Source: Acidobacteriaceae bacterium
GTDB taxonomy: Bacteria > Acidobacteriota > Terriglobia > Terriglobales > Acidobacteriaceae
NCBI GenBank assembly: GCA_003165095.1
Contig: PLSH01000412.1
Span: forward strand, 7,071 to 25,635
Direction of reading: 5' to 3'
DNA: 18,565 nucleotides
Part shown: in pieces, positions 15,250 to 18,565 of the stretch
How positions within the stretch are numbered: position 1 is the first letter of the stretch
How the letters are laid out: each line of letters begins with the position of its first letter
Notes under the pieces: model-generated
What the model saw: the letters and a program-made list of their open reading frames with translations, nothing else
The model's database searches: none
Told to the model about the DNA's origin: nothing
Made by a program: the position numbers and the translations under genes

Positions 15250-16443
15250 ATGAAAGTGCGCAATGCGTTCAGCCGGGCTATACCCGCTCTGTTTGTTTTG
15301 ATGTTTGGACTTCCGGTGGCTGGCCATGCTCTTGAAAACGGCCTGGCGAAGACTCCGCCGATGGGATGGAACAGTTGGAACAAGTATGGCTGCAACGGGA
15401 TCAACGAGAAGGTGGTCCGCGATATCGCCGATGCGATGTCCAGCAACGGCATGAAGGACGCAGGCTATCAGTACGTCATCATTGACGACTGCTGGCAGAC
15501 AGATCGCGACGCGGCCGGCAATATTGTCGCCGATGCCGCGAAGTTTCCTTCGGGTATAAAGGCGCTGGCGGACTACGTTCACAGCAAAGGCCTGAAATTC
15601 GGTATCTATACAGACGCTGGAACCAAGACCTGCGCGGGACGCCCCGGAAGCCTCGGACACGAGTATCAGGATGCGAAGCAGTATGCGAACTGGGGTGTGG
15701 ATTATTTGAAGGAAGACTGGTGCAATACGCTGCATGGGCAAAGCAGCGAGTCCTCCTACACGCTGATGCGCAATGCATTGGCCGCCTCGGGACGGCCCAT
15801 CGTCTTGAGCATTTGCGAGTGGGGCTCGACCAAGCCATGGTTGTGGGCAGGGCCGGTAGGGAATCTGTGGCGTTCGACGGGAGACATTCAGGATTGCTGG
15901 GATTGTACGACGACCTGGGGCGGCAACGGGGTGATCCATATCATCGACCAGATAAACGGGCTGGAGAGCTATGCCGGACCTGGGCACTGGAATGACCCCG
16001 ACATGCTCGAGGTCGGCAATGGTGGCATGACAACGGAGGAGGATCGCGCACACTTCAGCATGTGGGCTCTAATCTCGGCGCCATTGTTGACCGGCAACGA
16101 CCTGGGCAATATGTCCGCGGCCACCAGGGAGATTCTGCTGAACAAGGAAGTCATCGCCATCGACCAGGATGCCCTTGGTCAGCAAGGGCGGCGCATTCTA
16201 AAGAACGGCGACTCCGAAGTTTGGTCAAAGCAGTTGGCGGATGGCGGGCGTGCCGTGGTGCTGCTGAACCGCAGCGCAGCCCCAGCCACGATCGATGTGC
16301 GATGGACCGATATCGGCTATCCGGCAGGACTCGCGGCAACCGTGCGGGACTTGTGGTCGGCGAAAGAGAGTTCAGGGCAGATAGGAAGTTATTCTGCGCA
16401 GGTTCCAAGCCACGGCGTCGTAATGGTGAAGGTGAAGCCGTAG
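15250..16443 (+). CDS. Secreted GH27 alpha-galactosidase
   Basis: A family 27 glycoside hydrolase of 397 residues that would release terminal alpha-galactose from oligo- or polysaccharides outside the cytoplasm. A signal peptide (about 1-26, ending Gly-His-Ala) is followed by the barrel, which opens with TPPMGWNSWNKYGCNG. Then come YVIIDDCWQ, FGIYTDAGTKTCAGRPGS, the nucleophile motif YLKEDWC (Asp156) and the acid/base motif PGHWNDPDMLEVGNGGM (Asp249). SMWALISAPLLTGNDL and the 'NKEVIAIDQD' segment follow, then a short beta-sandwich C-terminal domain. I chose the ATG at 15250 because it starts directly before the signal peptide and has AGGGTGAG 5-6 nt upstream; the frame is open to 15181. All catalytic residues are present. 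GH27 also contains alpha-N-acetylgalactosaminidases, so the exact sugar is not certain. Confidence 0.93.
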   Translation: MKVRNAFSRAIPALFVLMFGLPVAGHALENGLAKTPPMGWNSWNKYGCNGINEKVVRDIADAMSSNGMKDAGYQYVIIDDCWQTDRDAAGNIVADAAKFPSGIKALADYVHSKGLKFGIYTDAGTKTCAGRPGSLGHEYQDAKQYANWGVDYLKEDWCNTLHGQSSESSYTLMRNALAASGRPIVLSICEWGSTKPWLWAGPVGNLWRSTGDIQDCWDCTTTWGGNGVIHIIDQINGLESYAGPGHWNDPDMLEVGNGGMTTEEDRAHFSMWALISAPLLTGNDLGNMSAATREILLNKEVIAIDQDALGQQGRRILKNGDSEVWSKQLADGGRAVVLLNRSAAPATIDVRWTDIGYPAGLAATVRDLWSAKESSGQIGSYSAQVPSHGVVMVKVKP

Positions 16444-16499
16444 CGCCATATTTTAGTCACTCCAGATCCATCCGGACTACATCCGTGCGGGGTGGCAGA
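16444..16499. other. Short gap between convergent GH27 and NagA genes
   Basis: A 56-bp gap in which two transcripts must end. No strong hairpin with a T run was seen on either strand. Only a weak CCGGA/TCCG-type pairing is visible near 16472-16485. Confidence 0.35.
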
Positions 16500-17636
16500 T
16501 CATTGCCACTCCCTTCCTTTGGCGAGAACCCTCTCGATTCGCAGCCCAGCCCCTCCGCTCTCGACGCTGAAGCGCACCAGGTCGGCTGGCATCCCAACTC
16601 GCAGGATGCCTATGCCGCCCACGAATCTGCCCGGATTCTCAGTGGCCATGCGAACGCTGTCACCGAGAGAAATACCCGTCATGGTCATCGCACGCGCAAT
16701 TCCATCCTTCAAGGGAACAGCCGCACCGGCAAGACACTCCGTTCCCGCCACATTCAGGCGGCCATTGGATTGAAGCTCCACTCGGCCTCCTACTGGTGCG
16801 TCGTAGGTTCCCGCCGGCATCCCAGCCAGCGCCACTGCATCGGAGATGAGGATGGAGCGCTCCACTCCCTTGGCGCGCACCATCGCTTTGAGCGTATCGC
16901 CGGGAAGATGGTGGCCATCGGCAATCATCGTCGCTGTCAGTCGATCCTCGGCCAGTTGCGTCCAAATGGGATTTGGATGTCTTGGAAGCACGTTGGCGAT
17001 GCCGTTGCCCAAATGTGTCGACAACCTTGCGCCGGCGTCTGCCGCCTTTCGAATTTCTTCCGGGGAGGCGTGGGTGTGTCCAATGGCAACGTGAACTCCC
17101 TGTGCGGTCAGCCTCGAAATGTATTCCTCAATCCCTTCAAAGTGCGGTGAAATCGTAACCATGCCCACCAGGCTGCCTGAAGCATCTTGCCACCGCAAAA
17201 ACTCTGCCAGATCCGGCGGTCGAATGTGCTCCGCTGGATGTGCGCCGCGGAAACCAGCTATCGGACTGATACTCGGGCCCTCAATGTGCACGTAAGGAAC
17301 GCAACCGGCCACCAGCCTGCTAAGTTGCCGTGCCTTCGCAATCGCTCGCAGAGCCGCAATGATCTTCGATTCCGGTGCGGTGATGATCGTAGGGAGATAG
17401 GTCGTAACCCCGGATGCAACCATCTTCTTCGTCAACGAGACAATCACGTCAGGGTCCGGCTCGTCGAGATTCACGTCGTCTCCGCCGTATCCATTTACCT
17501 GCAGGTCGACAAACCCCGGCGAAAGCCACCCATCCTCATCGCGCCCGCCTGCATCGATGGCATGAACAATTCCATCGCACACAGTCACTTCGATCGGATT
17601 CCCATCAACAGGGTTGAGTCCCGTTATCTTAAGCAT
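16500..17636 (-). CDS. nagA: N-acetylglucosamine-6-phosphate deacetylase
   Basis: A cytoplasmic amidohydrolase of 378 residues that converts N-acetylglucosamine-6-phosphate to glucosamine-6-phosphate and acetate. This is the entry step of amino-sugar use and of cell-wall recycling. The family signatures are in order: PGFVDLQVNGYGGDDVN, VHIEGPSI with Glu119, then VAIGHTHAS with His187. STHLGNGIAN with His208 and LISDAVAL with Asp266 complete the metal and catalytic set. A TTG at 17663 gives a longer frame, but the ATG at 17636 has GAGGAG at 17645-17650, 8 nt upstream. It converges with the GH27 gene and lies 125 bp downstream of the partial gene at the right edge. No nagB, nagK or transporter is in view. 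Function is confident; the pathway context is inferred. Confidence 0.93.
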   Translation of the reverse strand: MLKITGLNPVDGNPIEVTVCDGIVHAIDAGGRDEDGWLSPGFVDLQVNGYGGDDVNLDEPDPDVIVSLTKKMVASGVTTYLPTIITAPESKIIAALRAIAKARQLSRLVAGCVPYVHIEGPSISPIAGFRGAHPAEHIRPPDLAEFLRWQDASGSLVGMVTISPHFEGIEEYISRLTAQGVHVAIGHTHASPEEIRKAADAGARLSTHLGNGIANVLPRHPNPIWTQLAEDRLTATMIADGHHLPGDTLKAMVRAKGVERSILISDAVALAGMPAGTYDAPVGGRVELQSNGRLNVAGTECLAGAAVPLKDGIARAMTMTGISLGDSVRMATENPGRFVGGIGILRVGMPADLVRFSVESGGAGLRIERVLAKGREWQ

Positions 17637-17761
17637 GCCGTCAGCTCCTCGGGCAATTCGCAAAACTGCGGGTCGAGAAGGCCATTTCGCCGGAGACCCT
17701 CGATTCCGGCGTGGCTACCGGCCTGCTGAATCACCGGATTGCGCCCGCTTCCCAAACAACC

Positions 17762-18565
17762 TCACCACTCGATCGTGACCAGCGAATAAGTTTTGACATC
17801 GGGAATTCGGAACACGGTCAGGGCCGCGTTCTTGCTGAAAGCAACCGTTTGCATCGCTTTCGACCCCGGAGCGCCGACGGTAATCCTGGATGCCTGCCGA
17901 TTGTCCGGCAGACGAACGCCAACCTCAACAGACTTTGCGGCTGCTGCCCGATCGTAATTCACAAGGTGAACGAAAGCTCGCTTCTTCAGTATCTGACCGG
18001 TGTAATTCAGAGCGATCCCTCGCGGCCCGTCCAACTGGATTAATACCCGATCCTCTGCGGCCCATTGCACCAGGTCGACAAAATCTTTCCAGTTCTTTGG
18101 GCGCTTCCAGAATTCGCTCATGATTGAAAAGTACGGTTGATGAGCGGGAAGCATGCCATCGAATTTCACCGTGGGCAGGTACCCCACTCTTCCGCGTCCC
18201 ACCGTCTTTCTGACTGTGGCCCCTTCAGCATCGACACTAGTTCCAACGTCCTGAATATAACCTGAAGCAACTTCCTGATGGTCAACCATCCCTGCCAGGC
18301 CGGGAGTGACTCGAACGCGTCTCCACTCGTCGTATAACCCTGCCTGACCGATCGCAACCAGGCCGCCGCCGCGCTCAACATAACTGCGAAGAAGCAATAT
18401 CTGTTCATCTGAAAGGCACTCGGAGTTTGGAAGGATCAGCACCTTGTACCTGGCCAGATTCCGAAGCCCGTCATCGAAGACAAGATCGAAAGGGATGCCC
18501 GCCTCGAACAGGGCCTGCTCGACAAGCACCGCGCTGAGTTGCACATCCGCGTTGTTATTCGTCAG
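17762..18565 (-). CDS. C-terminal part of a glycosidase-associated protein (GH42 trimerisation-like fold); 5' end outside window
   Basis: The last 267 residues of a protein whose start lies beyond the right edge; the frame stays open there, and the GTG at 18544 is probably internal. The visible part begins with an alpha/beta domain: AVLVEQALFEAGIPFDLVFD, then KVLILPNSECLSDEQ and LLRSYVERGGGLVAIGQ. This is the pattern of the GATase-like trimerisation domain of GH42 beta-galactosidases and related putative glycosidases. A small beta-domain follows, including IALNYTGQILKKRAFVHLVN and a final IEW. No catalytic centre is visible, since that would be in the missing N-terminal barrel. The same strand as nagA suggests a shared sugar-use role or operon. 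The exact family is uncertain. Confidence 0.65.
   Translation of the reverse strand: MTNNNADVQLSAVLVEQALFEAGIPFDLVFDDGLRNLARYKVLILPNSECLSDEQILLLRSYVERGGGLVAIGQAGLYDEWRRVRVTPGLAGMVDHQEVASGYIQDVGTSVDAEGATVRKTVGRGRVGYLPTVKFDGMLPAHQPYFSIMSEFWKRPKNWKDFVDLVQWAAEDRVLIQLDGPRGIALNYTGQILKKRAFVHLVNYDRAAAAKSVEVGVRLPDNRQASRITVGAPGSKAMQTVAFSKNAALTVFRIPDVKTYSLVTIEW

Noticed and set aside
15133..16053. 306-codon minus-strand frame opposite the GH27 gene
   Set aside because: The GH27 reading has both catalytic Asp motifs and a signal peptide; the antisense frame has nothing recognisable.
16062..17150. 362-codon plus-strand frame spanning the end of GH27 and part of nagA
   Set aside because: It overlaps two well-supported genes and has no domain or initiation signal.

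Overview
The window looks like chromosomal DNA from a soil-type Acidobacteriota (Acidobacteriaceae-like) bacterium. This is inferred from three things: a very large Oar-like TonB-dependent receptor with an N-terminal carboxypeptidase-regulatory domain and no SusD partner, many secreted glycoside hydrolases, and a moderately high-GC coding style. No rRNA, tRNA, CRISPR array, insertion sequence or phage gene was seen.

Layout. Positions 1-4854 (minus strand) hold an MdtABC-type tripartite efflux operon: a membrane-fusion adaptor, a complete RND permease and the first 95 codons of a second RND permease. The reading frames overlap by GTGA and ATGA. A perfect 16-bp inverted repeat lies just upstream of the adaptor. 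A 410-bp gap follows, with one small-ORF candidate that has a strong ribosome binding site. Positions 5265-9334 hold two divergent secreted enzymes: a GH3 beta-glucosidase (minus) and a GH144-like protein of the 'glucoamylase' (PF10091) family with a twin-arginine signal (plus). The GH144-like gene converges on a 1181-aa TonB-dependent receptor (minus, 9396-12941), which has a clear intrinsic terminator. The three genes could form a small beta-glucan, perhaps beta-1,2-glucan, uptake and degradation locus.

Positions 12942-13518 are a long non-coding leader upstream of the receptor, with short repeats and two hairpins. Then come a DedA/VTT-family membrane protein (minus) and an 89-aa tail-anchored small protein (minus). 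A 574-bp gap without a convincing gene follows. A secreted GH27 alpha-galactosidase-type enzyme (plus, 15250-16443) converges on a NagA-type N-acetylglucosamine-6-phosphate deacetylase (minus). The last gene is the C-terminal 267 residues of a protein resembling beta-galactosidase trimerisation-domain proteins, cut by the window end.

Taken together, the window is a drug-efflux operon followed by polysaccharide- and amino-sugar-scavenging genes. I found no clearly new system. The best leads are the 74-residue Ser/Gly/Thr/Ala-rich insertion in the RND pump, the palindrome in front of the efflux operon, and the GH144-GH3-receptor neighbourhood.
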